Of a stretch of 12,126 bases of DNA, positions 11,892-12,126 are shown piece after piece. Below the pieces are notes generated by a model. The model worked only from the letters and a program-made list of their open reading frames with translations. It was not told the DNA's origin and ran no database searches. Location of the stretch: the NCBI GenBank assembly GCA_031178565.1, contig JAPSIU010000056.1, positions 1 to 12,126 on the forward strand, read 5' to 3'. The position numbers and the translations under genes are program-made. This DNA is from Leucobacter sp. Lineage in GTDB: Bacteria > Actinomycetota > Actinomycetes > Actinomycetales > Microbacteriaceae. Each line of letters starts with the position of its first letter. Positions within the stretch are counted from its first letter, which is position 1.

Positions 11892-12126
11892 ATGATCGCA
11901 CCGACCAGCTCCGCACTCGAGATCGCCGCGGCGATCCGCTCCGGCGAGGTGAGCCCCGTCGAGGTCGCCGAGATGTACTTCGAGCAGATCGATGCGCGCA
12001 ACGACGAGGTCAACGCCATCGTGTGGATCGATCGCGAGGACACGCTGCGCCGCGCCCGGGAGTCGGAGGCGCGCCTCCGGGCGGGCGACACCGCGCGCCC
12101 CTTCGAGGGCGTTCCGATCCCCGTCA
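11892..12126 (+). CDS. amidase signature family enzyme, 3' truncated by the window
   Basis: Only the first 78 codons are present. The start MIAPTSSALEIAAAIRSGEV, then 'SPVEVAEMYFEQIDARNDEV', 'NAIVWIDREDTLRRARESEA' and finally 'FEGVPIPV' match the N-terminus of GatA/amidase-signature proteins. In these, GVPIxVKD carries the catalytic Lys. The window ends one base into the codon expected for that Lys, so the Ser-cisSer-Lys triad cannot be checked. The ATG is 1 nt after the binding-protein stop, with GGTGAG as a possible ribosome site, so it is tightly coupled. GatA itself is unlikely because no gatB/gatC context is seen and the gene follows a transporter gene. A catabolic amidase is more probable. 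Confidence 0.82.
   Translation, partial: MIAPTSSALEIAAAIRSGEVSPVEVAEMYFEQIDARNDEVNAIVWIDREDTLRRARESEARLRAGDTARPFEGVPIPV

Noticed and set aside
9800..12091. A 763-codon open frame on the minus strand opposite the DUF3237 and binding-protein genes
   Set aside because: It is Arg/Asp/His-rich with no recognisable domain and lies antisense to well-supported genes. Such frames are a by-product of high GC and codon bias. Similar minus-strand frames at 899-1978, 1731-2690, 5558-6727 and 8448-9674 were dropped for the same reason.

Overview
The window is high-GC DNA with strong G/C preference at third codon positions. It carries a DUF222-HNH (13E12-type) nuclease gene, Gly-Ser-Ala-Cys-style lipoprotein export, and several start codons placed 6-7 nt behind a TANNNT-type -10 box (leaderless-type starts). 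Together these suggest an actinobacterium, most likely Microbacteriaceae and perhaps a Leucobacter-like genus. The taxonomic placement is inference from gene families and base composition; no marker gene is present.

Region 1 (1-2765, + strand) holds the 3' part of an ABC-transporter binding protein of the iron/phosphonate/sugar-phosphate type, a 14-bp-armed hairpin, and an inositol-monophosphatase/HisN-like phosphatase. These are followed by an easily missed 48-codon ORF encoding a glycine-zipper peptide and then a HutC-type GntR regulator. The order suggests an uptake-plus-dephosphorylation module with its own regulator. Region 2 (2811-3437, +) is a DUF1905/YdeI-OmdA gene followed by a short in-frame coding-like remnant.

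Region 3 (3472-5307, - strand) holds a membrane-anchored PQQ-like beta-propeller gene broken by one missing G, and a small class I SAM methyltransferase. From 5308 to 5623 there is no confident gene. That stretch holds degenerate 27-bp repeats and a three-copy AGTGCATC operator at the promoter of the next gene. Region 4 (5624-7459, +) is a PhzF-family isomerase, a possible 32-codon linker ORF, and a GNAT acetyltransferase that is also broken by one missing G in a G run. The two identical-type lesions raise the possibility of homopolymer errors in the assembly.

Region 5 (7596-9581, +) is a DUF222-HNH nuclease with a long simple-repeat insert and a near-consensus actinobacterial LexA (SOS) box in its promoter. 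Region 6 (9700-12126, +) appears to be one operon: a TTGACA promoter, a 29-bp AT-rich palindromic operator, a DUF3237 protein, a family 5 solute-binding lipoprotein and the start of an amidase-signature enzyme. It probably serves uptake and hydrolysis of an unidentified amide or peptide-like compound. I found no tRNA, rRNA, CRISPR array, transposase or integrase.
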